Assembly: GCA_018398585.1 (NCBI GenBank)
Contig: JAGTTD010000011.1
Coordinates: 17,537,346 to 17,601,345, forward strand
Source: Simmondsia chinensis
Taxonomy: Eukaryota > Streptophyta > Magnoliopsida > Caryophyllales > Simmondsiaceae
Direction of reading: 5' to 3'
DNA length: 64,000 bases
Below the pieces are notes generated by a model that was not told the DNA's origin, did no database searches, and saw only the letters and a program-made list of their open reading frames with translations. Numbering within the stretch: the first letter of the stretch is position 1; the number at the start of each line of letters is the position of its first letter. A program made the translations under genes and the position numbers. Below, in pieces: positions 13,301-24,632 of the stretch.

Positions 13301-14225
13301 TAATTTGTTATTTCAGTGAACACAACACGAACTACCAATATAAAAGGGAGAAATTCACTTTGAAGCTTTGCCAATTTGTCAAAAAAAACGTTCAAAATCT
13401 AGGTATAGTTGGTCAGCATAGAACAGAAACGAATTATGGTTGTTAATCACTAACAATCAATGGACATGATCTTATAACAAACACGAACTATCAACTAATT
13501 CGTTAATTTAGTCAAAAACCATGAACTACCAACATAAAGGGGACAAATTTGCTTTGAAGCTTTGCCAATATGGCAAAAAATCATTCAAAATCTAGGTATA
13601 ATGGGTCAATATAGCGAAGAACCAAATAAGGGTTGTTAATCACTAACAAACAACAGATATGGGCTTATAACAAACACAAACTACTAACTAATTTTTTAAT
13701 TCAGTGAACATAACACAAACTTCCAACATAAAAGGGACAAATTCGCTTTGAAGCTGTGTTAATCTAACAGAAAATCATTCAAAATCTAGGTATAGTGGGT
13801 CAGTATAGCGAAGAACTAAATTAAGGTTGTTAGTCACCAACAAACAACAGAAATGGACTTATAACAAACACGAACTATTAACTAGTTTGTTAATTCAGTG
13901 AACACAGCATGAACTACCAACATAAAAGGGACCAATTCACTTTGAAGCTTTGTCAATATAGCAAAAAATCATTCAAAATTTTGGTATAGTGGGTCAATAC
14001 AGCGAAGAAGCGAATTAGGGTTGTTAATCATTAAGAAAAAACAAACATGGGCTTATAAAAAACACAAACTACCAACTAATTTGTTAATGCAGCAAACACA
14101 ACACGAACTACCAATGATCAAGATAAATTCACTTTGAAGCTTTGTCAATCTAGCAAAAAAATCGTCCAAAATCTTGGTACAATCGTTCAATACAGTAAAG
14201 AACCGAATCAGGGTTGTAAATCACC
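10330..14225 (-). repeat. Tandem array of a 193-bp unit inside the CACTA element (about 20 copies)
   Basis: The landmark GGGTTGTTAATCACTAAC recurs at 10521, 10715, 10908 and 11101 and onward at about 193-bp steps to the last, diverged copy ending AGGGTTGTAAATCAC. Each unit also carries CACGAACTACCAAC twice, about 45 bp apart. Copies differ by point changes and small indels, so the array is not recent. It ends exactly where an exon-like segment on the minus strand ends with a donor-like AG/GTGATT, and each unit contains the same GTGATT start, so the array looks like an expansion of the first bases of an intron. Confidence 0.9.
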
Positions 14226-14377
14226 TGCTCTGCTGCTTTGCTGCTTCGCTTTGCTTGGCTTCTCCACGTCTTTGCTTCGCTTCGATTAAGGGTTGGGGAT
14301 TTAGGGTTTCGAAAGGGGGTAGAGGAGGGTGACAATGCGTGAGGAGGGAAGGAGTGGGGAAATTTGGTTTTGTCCAA
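14222..14377 (-). pseudogene. Short exon-like coding segment near the CACTA right end
   Basis: On the minus strand MDKTKFPHSFPPHALSPSS begins at 14377 and continues to about 14226, ending KAAEQ before a GTGATT that could be a splice donor. Base composition is GC-richer than the surrounding array. Product not recognised; the low-complexity S/P/K composition resembles leader-exon translation. Possibly the remnant of the element's own first exon. Confidence 0.35.
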
Positions 14378-15189
14378 AATTATTTTATTTAATTTAAAAA
14401 TGATATTTTAGTATATTAAATATTAATAAATAATTTTTAAGTACAACTAAAGTATACTGAAAAAGTTAACTATCGAGTTATATACTAATTGGGATATTAT
14501 TTAATTCTCAAATTTGAATTACAGATAGATGGGAAAAATGGCAATTAGAAAATTTAAGAGAACAAAAAAATTTTTTGGCAATAATAAATTTTAAAAAAAG
14601 CACCTAATTTTTAAAAATTAACGACCTTATTTAGTGCTCGTCATTATAAGCCCAACATGTACCACCCTTTAACTATGGTGTTTTAGCCCCGTCGCAACTA
14701 GGCACCACACATACACTTTTAACGACAAAAAGAAAATTTCGATCGTTATTTTTGGCCGTTAAAAGCCAGCTTTCTTGTAGTGAGATAGTCTAAGCTCTAA
14801 ATCGCTACTGTTTTTAAATAAAATTAATTTGATTAATTAATTTAAATTTAGAATTAGATTCTAAAAATATATTATGAGATAATCTAAATTTTGGTATAGT
14901 TTTAAATGAAAAAATTAAATTATTTTATATTAATTTATTTAGTTTTAGAATGGAATAGAAAGTATAGGTTATGAGATAATTTATGGTACCATTTTTAAAA
15001 GTAAAATTAATTAATTAATTTTATTGAATAAATTTAGAATGAGATTCTAAAGCAAGATTATGAGATAATCAATGTTGTCAAACGATAATATTTTGAATAA
15101 ACTGATTAATTAATTTTGGTTAATTTTTAGAATGAGATTCTAAAGAGGTTATGAGATAATCCATATTATAAATGCAAGTTTATTAAAAA

Positions 15190-15750
15190 CCACTAGTTTA
15201 TAAAAATCAAATGGAAGCGAGATTTCAATTGTTGTAACCTCACGGTCTCTATTATCGGTTTAGCAGCATAGTAAATTGATAGACCTCCCTGCGGAGGATG
15301 TCGGTTTGCAGATTACAGGGTTAGACTTCTATTGGGATAACTCAAAATGCAAAGACGCAATATGACCATGCTACCATGGAGTATTACGTGTATTTGTATG
15401 GAGGTTTAGGTAATAGTTTACTCTCGACTAGCAGGATGCATTAGCCTCCCCAAGGAGCTTTGTTGTGTTATGTTAGAGACTAAGGTAAAGTAGTAAGTTA
15501 ATCATGTTTAGTAAGAGTTACTAGAAAACATGTTAATTGAGTATAATTCTCACCCGAACTAGTTTTGTGCGACCCCGCTGTCAGGGAGTAAGGAGTGGTG
15601 TGTTTGGGTCATCATTGTATACATGATAGTATAGTTTGGTGAATATCTGACTTATTGTGTATACTAAATTGAATGAATAGATATTGCTGCATTATACATG
15701 ACTCTTGTTAGACAGTTACATTAACGTTTGCATTTACAGTATTTTGAAAT
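15190..15750 (+). other. copia-A internal leader, shared with copia-C
   Basis: The block from TGGAAGCGAG to about 15610 matches 61285-61700 of copia-C (GGAAGCGAGC, CGGTCTCT/GGCCTCTG, GGAGTATTACGTG/GAATACTCCGTGG), showing the two elements belong to one family. No open frame. A gag start may lie near ATGGATACAACTGG (about 15749). Confidence 0.6.
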
Positions 15751-16323
15751 GGATACAACTGGTGAATTTCGCTTGATTACTAATGCATAATGAACTCATT
15801 GGACCAAATTACTTTGCCTAGAAAAACCAAATTAGACTTAGTTATTACTCACAAGGGACCTACCAGAAAGAATGGAAAGGGCAAGGTTGCTATTGTAGCA
15901 ACGAACTCCATAAAGAAGTCGGCAAAAAGACAGTGTTTCTTTTGCGGGAAGACTGGCCACTATATGAAAAACTGTACTAAGTACTTAGCTTCTTTTCTTA
16001 GAAAGACTACTAAGCCATGAGGTAAAGATATGTTAATATCTCACTTATTTGAGTTATGCGCAGTTGAGAGTCCACCAGGTTCCTGGTGTGTGGACTTAGG
16101 TTCAACTGACCATGTATGTAATATGCTACAGTGGATCAGGCTAACCAAGAGGCTGCATGATGGGGAGTTATACTTGATGGTCAGGGATAGTACAAGAGTA
16201 ATGGTCTTAAGTGTAGGAGATGTTAACTTAGTCTTTAGTGCTAGAGTTTTTGGTTTAAAAAGATTGCTTATTTGTAGCTACTCTGCACAGGAATTTAATT
16301 TATGTATCTCGTTTTATGAATAA
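15750..16323 (+). pseudogene. copia-A gag end and protease
   Basis: Encodes the C-terminal part of gag with a zinc knuckle CFFCGKTGHYMKNC (about 15940-15980, CX2CX4HX4C), then after a stop and frame change the aspartic protease. Its active-site region reads WCVDLGSTDHVCN where copia has D-S-G-A-(T/S)-DH, so the site is mutated. Most of N-terminal gag is missing or unrecognisable. Not functional. Confidence 0.8.
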
Positions 16324-16489
16324 TAGTTATTCAATTGATTTTGATTATGAACCTTTTAATGCAAGAAATAAATTTCTAAAATATACATGTATAAATGGTT
16401 TATTCGTGTCATTTATTGATTAATACTCTCGTATTTGTTTAAAACATTCTAACACAAGCTCATTTGTTCGATCTCCTAAAAGAAAACAC

Positions 16490-17130
16490 CTTGAAAGGGA
16501 TATTGCCTACACATGGCACCAACGTTTAGGTCTCACTAATTCGAACAGGATCCAAAGACTGGTGAAAGATGGATTGAAAGAGGCTTTGGACTTAAGGTTA
16601 TTACCAGTTTGTGAATTCTGCATAAAATGAAAGGTGACCAAGTCTGTCTTTAAGAATAAAGGCAACAAGGCTGGTGACTTACTTGATCTAGTTCACAAAT
16701 ATGTATGTGGACTAATGAATATTCAAGCAAGTGGTGGGTATGAGTATTTCATCATATTTACTGATGATTACTCAAGGTATAGATATGTTTACCTAATGAG
16801 ACATAAGTTGGACTCTTTTGAAAAGTTCAAAGTGTACAAAGTCTAAGTTGCAACAATTAGGTAAACAGGTTTAAGTCACTTCGATAAGATCGAGGTGGTG
16901 AAGATATTTTCGGTGAGTTTCTGGATTTCCTAACTAAAAATGGGATGAGATCTTAGCTTTCTGCTCCGAGTGTACCGCAGTAGAATGGTGTTGCAAAGAA
17001 GGAGTAAGACATTGTTAGAGACGGTAAGGTCTATGATGAGTCATGCTACCTTACCAATCTTTTTTTGGGGTTGTCCCAAAGGAGCATGGTCTTTTCTACA
17101 GTTCTTTTGAACAAGACGTTTTTAGTAAAT
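16490..17130 (+). pseudogene. copia-A integrase (pre-integrase domain and core)
   Basis: The GAG-pre-integrase motif TWHQRLGLTNSNRIQRL is followed by a CxxC-like VCEFC, a stop, then the core GDLLDLVHKYVCGLMNI (first D region is disturbed) and YFIIFTDDYSRYRYVYLM. Later motifs are in several frames (for example SAPSVPQ near 16965). Stops at 16628 and 16843 and many shifts make it dead. Confidence 0.75.
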
Positions 17131-18340
17131 GCAAGTGCGAAATTCTTAAAGGAGGATTTTATAGTAGACTACAAAAGAGAAACATAGAATAATGTTAGAG
17201 GAGTTAAAAGAAAATGACTCTAATTCTAAATAGTTAGACAAAACCCGGCATACAGTAGATGAATTAGATTCACCTACTGTTAAGGTTGAGAATGTTTTAA
17301 GTACATGAGAACCTAGGTGTAGCGGGAGGATTGTCAGGACACCTGACAGGTTCATGGCAGGAGCCTTAATGGTTAACCATGATATTGAATATGATCCTCT
17401 CAGCTACAATGAAACAATTATAGACGATGATGACTAATGGGTCTTAGCCATGAAAAACTAAGAAAGGGTCTATGTGTTCTAATCAGGTCTGGAATCTTGT
17501 AGAGGCGTCTATTAGCATTAAACTCATTGGTTGTAAATGAGTCGACAATAAGGAAAAGAGGAGTGGACAGGAAGGTAAAGACCTTCAAGGTAAGACTGGT
17601 TGCTAAGTGGGTTTACCCAAAAGAAAGGAATTCATTATGATAAGACCTTCTCACTAGTAGCCATACTAAAGTCTACAAGGGTACTCCTAATCCGTTGCAG
17701 CTTATTGTGAGATCCGGCAAATGGAAGTCAAAACGGCCCTTTTTGAATGGTCTTCTTAAAAAAGACAACTGTATGGTGCAACTAGACAGTTTCATTGGCA
17801 AAATCAGGAGCATGTAGTATGCAAACTGAAGAAGTCCTTGTATGGACTGAAGCAAGCATCATGCTCATCGAATATTAGATTCAATGAAGTGATTAAGCCT
17901 TGTGGTTTTTAGCAATTGGTTGACGAACCGTATGTGTACAAATGACATCAAGAGAAAATAGTTACTTTCTTAGTATTATATCTCGACTTTATCCTACTCA
18001 TTAAGAATGATGTAGGGGTATTATCAGCTGTAAGGATTTGATGTGCTAGTTCTTGTTGGCTATACAGATTTTGACTTCCAGTCAGATAGAGATGCTAGAT
18101 GTACCACATATGGGCATGTCTTGACCCTCGGAGTAGGAGCCATTAGTGGAAGGAATGTCAAGCAGTATTGTATTGCTGACTTCACCATAGAGGTTAAATA
18201 CGTTGTAGTTTCAGAAGTTGCATAGAGGGCATGTAGGTTTAGACAAAGTAGTTGACTTTACTAAGACCTTGACTCGGTGGATCTTTGGTTCATGCATAGA
18301 AGGGGTGAGCATAAAGTTTGTAATAAATTGGATTTAGAAC
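17130..18340 (+). pseudogene. copia-A reverse transcriptase and RNase H remnants
   Basis: Recognisable pieces appear in shifting frames: a QVWNLVEASI.IKLIGCK-like segment near 17490, a KSLYGLKQAS-like segment near 17835, and RNase H VGYTDFDFQSDRDARCTTYGHV near 18055-18120 followed by IAD.TIEVKYV. The catalytic YVDD is not readable. Strongly decayed. Confidence 0.75.
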
Positions 18341-18351
18341 AAGTGGGAGAT
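18341..18351 (+). other. Polypurine tract of copia-A
   Basis: AAGTGGGAGA directly ahead of the 3' LTR start TGTTAG, the usual copia plus-strand primer. Confidence 0.85.
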
Positions 18352-20719
18352 TGTTAGAAATAGTGTCCTAAAATTTAGATTTATTCTGTTAATATTACTT
18401 TATTAAAGAATAAAATTGAAATTCCAGTTGTTTCCTTGTTAAATTTCTGTAAGCAAGCATTTATACTGAATGTGATTTTCTTTTTGGAAATATCCATAAG
18501 ATGGGTATAGTCCTTAGACTACAATTTATATGTTTGTTCTAAGTGGTTTATGAGATTAACCCACATATAGACTTAGAACAAAATGTATGGATTATTGTTT
18601 GAAAGGCTCGTAGTCGAAGACAAGTTTGGACCACTTGTATGCTAAGACTATAACGTGACACTTTAGATGACTTGTCTTGGTCCTGTGGATGGTAATCCAA
18701 AAGTGTTACATTGGTATGTTTAATAAGATTGGGACACTGAGTTAGACTACGTGAGTTGCTTGTTTCTAAACTTCTATCAGAAATGAGTAATTCATGTTGT
18801 ACTGTTGGAACGACAACTCTAAATTCTGAGAGTATTCTGGACTTGTGCATGGGGCGCTAGTTACATTGGTGTACTATAAGTAAGGTCTAAACGTATGACT
18901 GAATTCCCACGTACAATAGGTAGCAGAGTGAAGTGTGACAAGGTTCAGGTATTTAATACGGAATCTACATTCTCTTATGAGATATAGATGTCCCCGTGGT
19001 TAAATTGCAAGCATTTGGATGATTTGAAATCTTTGGCCAAAGTTCTATGTGTTTGATATTTGAAATTTATACTGTGAATATGTTCGAGTATAAATGAATT
19101 ATTCGAAAAGGAAAGAGTCGGGAACTCATGGAAAAGCTTTGCGAAAAATAGTGATAGTAGTTATAACTATTTTTGGTCATGGAAATCTAGTGGAGGAGTT
19201 GTTGTCATAAATACAGTCTATTAGGGAGATATCGAATAAATGATTAAAGTCTAAAGAGCAGTGGGATTTATTTAGGGGAATTAAGTTTCATTAAATGGTA
19301 ATTGAATTATTTTATGAGATGATTAATTTAACAAATTTGGAGCTAGATTAAAATTGTCCCTGAGGTCCCTACGCAAGCCTTTGTATTTATTGCCATTGAA
19401 AAAATATTAAAGAATTTATGAGATGAATTATTTATCCATAAGAAGGGTATATTTAATTTTGCCAAACATTATTCTTGAGATGAATAAAAATTAAAATTCA
19501 TAAGATGAATTTTTACATGTGAAAAATAAAAGAAAAAAAAATGCAAAATATATACCCACAAGGGTCGATCCGCGTATTCGCGGATTAACCAAGCGCTGGG
19601 CCTCACTGGGAAGGATCCTCACCTTCGAGCGTGGACCAATCACTGCGTGCCACAACAAGACAGAGGCAAATTTTTCCAGACGTTAAGACGCGTTGTTTTA
19701 CTTTGTTTTTGAACGAAACAGTGCGTTTCATTTTTAACTAAGCAATTCCCACATCGATTTCCCAACTTTTTTCGCTCCGGTACACTACTATAAATAGGGG
19801 TACCTATTCCAGAGGTTTGGCATTCAATTAAAATAAATTTTTTTAGGGTTTCTGAAATTGTTTCAGTGACCTAATTGGGAAGAAAAGTTTCCATTGAAGT
19901 TTTTCTTTCCTAGTTTAATATATTTCAGAGCCCATCCTCCGGGCAGCTCGAGGTCATTGCATAGAAGATCACGGTACACTACTATAAATAGGGGTACCTA
20001 TTCCAAAGATTTGGCATTCAATTGAAACAAATGTTTTTAGGGTTTCTGAAATTGTTTCAGAGACCTAATTGAGAAGAAAATTTTCGGTTGCAGTTTTTTT
20101 TCCTAGTTTAATATTTTTTGGAGCCCATCCTCTGGGCAGCTCGTGGTCATTGTGTAGAAGATCACAGGGTCTCGATTTTCAAGATTATTTTCTTTCTGGT
20201 ATTCTTATATTGGAGCAATTCCAGGCATGTTTTCTTTACTTTACTTTTAGTTTTCGCTTTTTCTATTTATTTACCGTATTTGTTATTATGCATGTTTAAG
20301 TTTATGTATTGTTATGAATGTATTAGAGTAAAAGGCTTGTATATCTAAATTAAGAATTTAGATCTATAGATTAAAATTATGAATTGAAATCTGTCGATTT
20401 AAAATTATGAATTTTAAATCAACCCTAGGTCTAGAATTATGAATTCTAAACCCTTTCCACTGCGTAAACTTTATGAAATTAGAGAGGATTTTTGAAATTC
20501 ATTCCAACAACACGTATTAGAGCAAAGGGATTTATAGAGATAACCAATTCCCGGGAGCTCTCGCACATGAGGTGTCACAAAGCGTGACTCTCCAACCGGA
20601 AGCTTAGGTAGAGATAAGAGTCTTCTACTCTAAGTGCTCTAATAGGTGCCTTTTGTTGTGATCATAGTTGAGAACTATGAACCTAACAGCTAGCATCAGA
20701 GTTATTTTTTCCCCCAACA
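18352..20719 (+). repeat. 3' LTR of copia-A (2368 bp)
   Basis: Starts TGTTAGAAATAGTG and ends CCCCCAACA. It keeps the about 190 bp missing from the 5' LTR, and contains a tandem duplication of the promoter block. Confidence 0.9.
19779..20168 (+). repeat. Tandem duplication of the LTR promoter block (2 x about 195 bp)
   Basis: Two units, 19779-19972 and 19973-20168, each start GGTACACTACTATAAATAGG and end at TAGAAGATCAC. Each carries a TATA box (about 19788 and 19982). The 5' LTR has one copy (from about 6727). Confidence 0.9.
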
Positions 20720-23420
20720 ATAGCAACCTTAACAGGTCTTTCCCCAAGAGGGACTTAATTGCCTCTAGATTCTTTTGTTTCAAAAGAGGCTGAACTCTTT
20801 GCTTACTCTTTTATTATGTCCTCTTTTCCCCCTAGTTACGAGACCTGTGTCAACTTCTTTCTTTCAGAAGGACATAACTATGAGCAAGGGTCCAAGGAAG
20901 AAGAAGTTTCGTTTTCTCTTGTTCTAATTGAACAAGTTTTTCTTCGCCAACTCTTCTAACACCGTTTTTAAATCTCTTAACATGGTTGTGGTGAACCTGG
21001 CCTTTAGTACTGTTTTTTGGCTCTAGGACCAGTGCACTTGGCACCGGTTTATGACTGCCTCAAGGACATCATTGTTAGGAACTATGCTCCAATTATGAGG
21101 ACCTTATGGCTGGTCCAATTGTGGGCCTAAGCTTACTTTCCCATGCTTTGTCATAGAGGACCTTTTGTCCCCATAGGTGATGCAGTCACCTGCTATGGGG
21201 CAAAGTTTGCTCACATGGAAGTCCTCTTACCTCTAGGGTGGTCCTTTGTGAGATTTCTCGAGGAGCTCATCAACACCGCCACCCCCCCCCCCCCCCCCCC
21301 CCCCCCCCCCAGGCTGGTCAGGGGTCCAGTGGACGCCATTATAGGAGAGAAAACTTGGTCTTGTTTGGTTAAGGAAATTGAACCTTCATCATGTTGTCTC
21401 TATAGAAATCAATGTTTAAGTCTAGCAGACAATTTTTTGCCCTCACGATCTTTTCTTCTACCACCATAATCATCCTGGTGTAGAGACTTACAGGCCTTGA
21501 TTTTTTTACTAGGCAATTTGGGATGGTTTAGGACATTTCTTTTCCAAGAATAAGGACCAAGAATATGTGGTGGACTAAGAGGACCCTAATTCTGCTCTCT
21601 CAATATAGAGAGCTTTATGAGTCCAACCTAATGATTAAGTCAACCTATGGGTACCCTGTTCTCTGCATGTATGCCCCATGTGTTACACCCCATTTTTCAG
21701 CTTGGTTCCAAGCCTATTGATCTTCTTTTGAGGTCAAATGCGCCAAGTAGTTTTTCTTGCCTTCTCTTGAGCTTGGAGATACTAGCTCAAGTGTTGCCCA
21801 ACCGGTCAGAATGAGGAAAGCTCCAACAAGGAAAGCATCTTCTTGTAAAGAACCATCTCCGAAGCTTTAAAATGTTCTCAGATGACTTGAGCAAATGCTA
21901 ACCTTTGTTCTATATTCTTTACTACTCCAGCTACTCAAGAGACTCCCTAATTTACTCAGAGTTTTACCAGGATGCTTTTGGAAGAATCTCCTCTATAAGC
22001 TATCATGCCAGTCCTTGAGGTTGGCAGCTCAAGGAAAAGAACCACGAAAAGGTTTTCCCCTGCCCCTCCAACTAGGGCCACTCAAGCACTTGAACAAGAA
22101 GAAGAAGATCAAGAGGAAGTGCCATTCTCACAGCTAGTGAGAAAACGAAGAGCCATAGTCTCTCAACCAGAGGTATTGGCCTTTCCATATTAGCTTTTTC
22201 CTTAATTATTCTTTCTAAGGTTGTCCTAACTTACCCTTGGATAATGCTAGGAAATAACAGGTCCAATCAAAGTGGAAGTCCCAGACTTTCCAGAGTCTCC
22301 TAAGGAAACTAAGTCTCTTGCTCAAGCATTACTGAAAGAAGGGATTTGATCACTCCTATTTTGGAGTCCCTCATGGGTGATTTACCAAGGGAAGCTCCTC
22401 CTTTGGTTCCTTTAAGATAGGAACTCATTCAAGCACCAATCCTACTTCTAGGGATGCCCTCAATCACCATTGAAGAGATTCACGAAGGTGTGACCTCTTA
22501 CTCTGGTTTATGAATCCTTGCCACCTAAACCATGACTTGGTCCGGATAAACAAGTATCATCTTTTCAGAGGTTCCTCCTGAGGAAGGTGCCCCTATGGTT
22601 GAGGGACCAACAAAAACTCTTTCTGCACCTCTAACTAGAGTTTCATATGTGAGCATTCACCTTTCACACATTGGCTTGATTCGAAAGTTGAATTCAATTC
22701 TGATGTTTCTAATGTTGCTTCAATTAGGTCACACCATCAAGGACTACTCCTCCTATGTCACCAAAGCTTTCATATCCTCTAGAAAAGCTAGTAGTAAGTG
22801 GAAGACTCACCTTTTAGAAACTGGACCAAGATGTCTCTCCAAGATTCCAAAGGCTAGGAGAGTTAGCTCATCTCGCTATTCTTTCTTGAGCTGAGGAAGC
22901 CAAATACCAGGAAGCTCTTTCCCTTGTGAAAGCCTTAAAAGAAGATCCCAAGGTGGCACCTCCTAAATCCAATGAGCTTAAGGCACTGGAGAGGGTGCTT
23001 ATGAACATTTCTCAAGAGGTTCCAGCACTCCTTCAACAAAAGTGGCAGTGTCAAGCTACTATTGGGGATCTTAGACGCTCTACTAGCCTAGGAGGCTTAC
23101 AGCTCCTTTTAGAAGAACTTCAAGCAGCCAAAGATGTCCAGAATCGATAAGCTAAGAGCATTAAGGGACTAGTGGATCATGTCCACCATTTGGAGCAATA
23201 GTTGAGCCAGCTCAGGGGTTAGGTTAAATCTGTTAGGCACCAACATACCCTTCATGGATTAAGGGCTGGAAAGCTCAAAAAACCAGCATCAGAAGCCTAA
23301 AATGATTAGCAGACCCTTCAAGATGAAGCCATCTTAGCGGATCAACAATTAAATGAAGCAACCAACACATTAACATCCATAGAAGAGTCCTTAGTTAAGA
23401 TCAGGACTCAACTTTAGGCC
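20720..23420 (+). pseudogene. Plant mobile domain (PMD) gene, 3' part
   Basis: Resumes the PMD after copia-A: ATLTGLSPRG, a stop, then ELFAYSFIMSSFPPSYETC and, further on, VHLAPVYDCLKDI, IMRTLWLVQLWA and YFP, which correspond to the middle and late PMD blocks. Several stops and frameshifts interrupt it. A 29-base C run at 21282-21310 sits in the former coding region. From about 22900 the translation is a charged helical stretch (ALKEDPKVAPPKSNELKALE, then LLLEELQAAKDVQNR), a likely coiled coil as seen C-terminal to PMD in such ORFs. The end is not clear; after 23420 the sequence looks untranslated and then becomes the antisense integrase. Dead gene. Confidence 0.65.
21282..21310. repeat. Poly(C) run, 29 nt
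   Basis: Uninterrupted C run in the PMD pseudogene; read in frame it gives a spurious proline tract. Confidence 0.95.
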
Positions 23421-23429
23421 ATGTAAGTG

Positions 23430-24510
23430 GCTTACTTGTATTGTTTGCATTTGCCATGTACTTCCTTTTGAAATCATCAATGAAATATATATTTTTTCCC
23501 AATACATCTCACATTTTGATAGTTCCCTTTATAAGCTTTCATTATTAAGGATCATTAGGTTGATTCTCAAGACATTGATGTTGAAATTGGGCCCATAACT
23601 TTGGAAATCTAAACTTAGGAACTCCCTTATTAGAGTCCCAAAGTGAAGGAACATATTTCTTAGGGAACCTCCCGTTTATGGAACTAGGGTGAGTTCGTGC
23701 ATCTATGACACTGAATGAACCCTCTCAATTTAAGGACAACTTCCCAAAGATACGTTCTTTCTGGCCAATGGGCAATACTACTTTCCAGACTAAGTCCCCT
23801 AAGCCAAAAGTCCTTAGTTTGATCTTATTATTATAAGCTTTAGCCACTCTCTTCTTTAGCCTTTTTAGCTTATAAAGAGTGTCAAGCCTCACTTGATCTA
23901 AGTTAGTCAATTCATCCATCATAGCTTGCTTGTTTTTAAGTTAAAAAAAACTACCTTGACTAGCTAATCTAATAGACTAAACCAGGACTTCCATTAGAAG
24001 TGCAAGATCATGGCCATAAGTTAAATGGAAGGGAGTTATCCCAGTTGCATCACGTTTGGACGTTCTATATGCCTAAAGAGCATCATGTAGCAGCTCAAGC
24101 CACCTCTTGGTATTATCTTTAATCATTTTTTGAATGTTTGCCTTTAGAATCTTGTTGGTAGACTCAACTTGGTCATTGCCCATCCTCTAAAGGGCCATGG
24201 TTTAACTATAGCATGCACCTCATCTGCAAGGACCCTTAGTACATGTCCATGCCTTTGGCATTCTTGGCATGGCATATTTGATACAATCATCCATTATTGA
24301 TTGGCAATAATAGCCATAACATCAAGTGAGGTAGTTCATCTTATTTCCTACTAAATGGGATCCACAAATTCCTTCATGGGCTCCAACCATCACTAGCATT
24401 GCTTCATCTAAGTCTAGACACTTGAGAAGCACTTTAGTAGCGTCCTTTTTTGTATAATTCTCCAGAATCATTGTTAAGATGGTATCTATGAGCTCTTATT
24501 CTCATTTTTT
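23430..24510 (-). pseudogene. Gypsy integrase of the split host element (probable Tat lineage)
   Basis: On the minus strand, reading from 24510: a GELYKK-like zinc-finger lead-in, a CHAKNAK-like part of the zinc finger, a core in pieces (NHGPLEDGQ, ESTNKILK, YRTSKRDATG, PFHLTYGHD) and then the C-terminal segment NLDQVRLDTLYKLKRLKKRV, AKAYNNKIK and LGDLVWKVVLPIG at 23922-23725. That end block is typical of Athila/Tat integrases. Many stops. Its N-terminal continuation lies at 51963 beyond the MULE, whose 9-bp duplication flanks the break. Downstream of it on the same strand lies the antisense PMD gene. Confidence 0.8.
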
Positions 24511-24612
24511 GGGAAATCGTACGATTTAGATCCCCCCTCCCCAAGTTTAATCTTTTTCCAACCCCTCTCTCTCTAAACCAACCATTTTGGACAATTTTGC
24601 CCCTTTCACTTT
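24511..24612 (+). repeat. Left terminal inverted repeat of the MULE
   Basis: Aligns with the reverse complement of 51861-51962 at clearly less than full identity, best at the first 12 bp and at two inner blocks. Followed by a 19-base C run (24614-24632) and a CT-rich leader-like stretch to about 24880. Confidence 0.88.
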
Positions 24613-24613
24613 A

Positions 24614-24632
24614 CCCCCCCCCCCCCCCCCCC
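24614..24632. repeat. Poly(C) run, 19 nt
   Basis: Uninterrupted C run just inside the left MULE terminal repeat. Confidence 0.95.

Larger units (their letters stand above)
8271..14782. mobile_element. CACTA (En/Spm-type) transposon, non-autonomous, 6.5 kb
   Basis: Termini are CACTACAAGAAAAATGG on the left and the inverse of CACTACAAGAAAGCTGG on the right, the CACTA signature, with a 3-bp target duplication AGA (8268-8270 and 14783-14785). Subterminal regions are packed with the motif GTCGTTAAAA / TTTTAACGAC in both orientations, as expected for transposase-binding subterminal repeats. No transposase is recognisable. The interior is a 193-bp tandem array plus a short right-hand exon-like segment, so it must depend on a transposase supplied elsewhere. 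Confidence 0.93.
8010..15170 (+). repeat. Degenerate tandem repeat of copia-A leader, split by the CACTA element
   Basis: At least eight diverged units share AGAATGAGATTCTAAA and TATGAGATA(A/G)TCTAA at intervals of about 80-110 bp; half lie at 8010-8270 and half at 14786-15170. The CACTA element inserted within one copy: joining the flanks gives TATGAGATAGTCTAAG, as in the unit ending near 8226. Confidence 0.65.
5418..20719 (+). mobile_element. Ty1/copia retrotransposon copia-A, carrying a nested CACTA element
   Basis: Long LTRs (2022 and 2368 bp) bound a plus-strand copia element. Flanking bases ATAAC (5413-5417) and ATAGC (20720-20724) are a 5-bp target duplication with one change. Joining the flanks restores an uninterrupted PMD reading (EEI then ATLTGLSPRG), which proves the insertion. 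A primer binding site follows the 5' LTR and a polypurine tract precedes the 3' LTR. Domain order gag knuckle, protease, integrase, RT, RNase H is that of copia. Without the CACTA insert it is about 8.8 kb. LTRs differ at roughly one site in ten over the first 120 bp plus large indels, so it is old. Confidence 0.93.

Noticed and set aside
10330..14225. Centromeric satellite
   Set aside because: The array lies strictly between CACTA ends, has only about 20 copies and a 193-bp unit tied to the element.
18548..18850. Minus-strand 100-codon frame
   Set aside because: Lies in LTR sequence; its counterpart in the 5' LTR is truncated and shows no coding conservation.
21143..21469. Proline-rich protein
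   Set aside because: The proline tract is the poly(C) run read in frame; the flanks belong to the PMD pseudogene.
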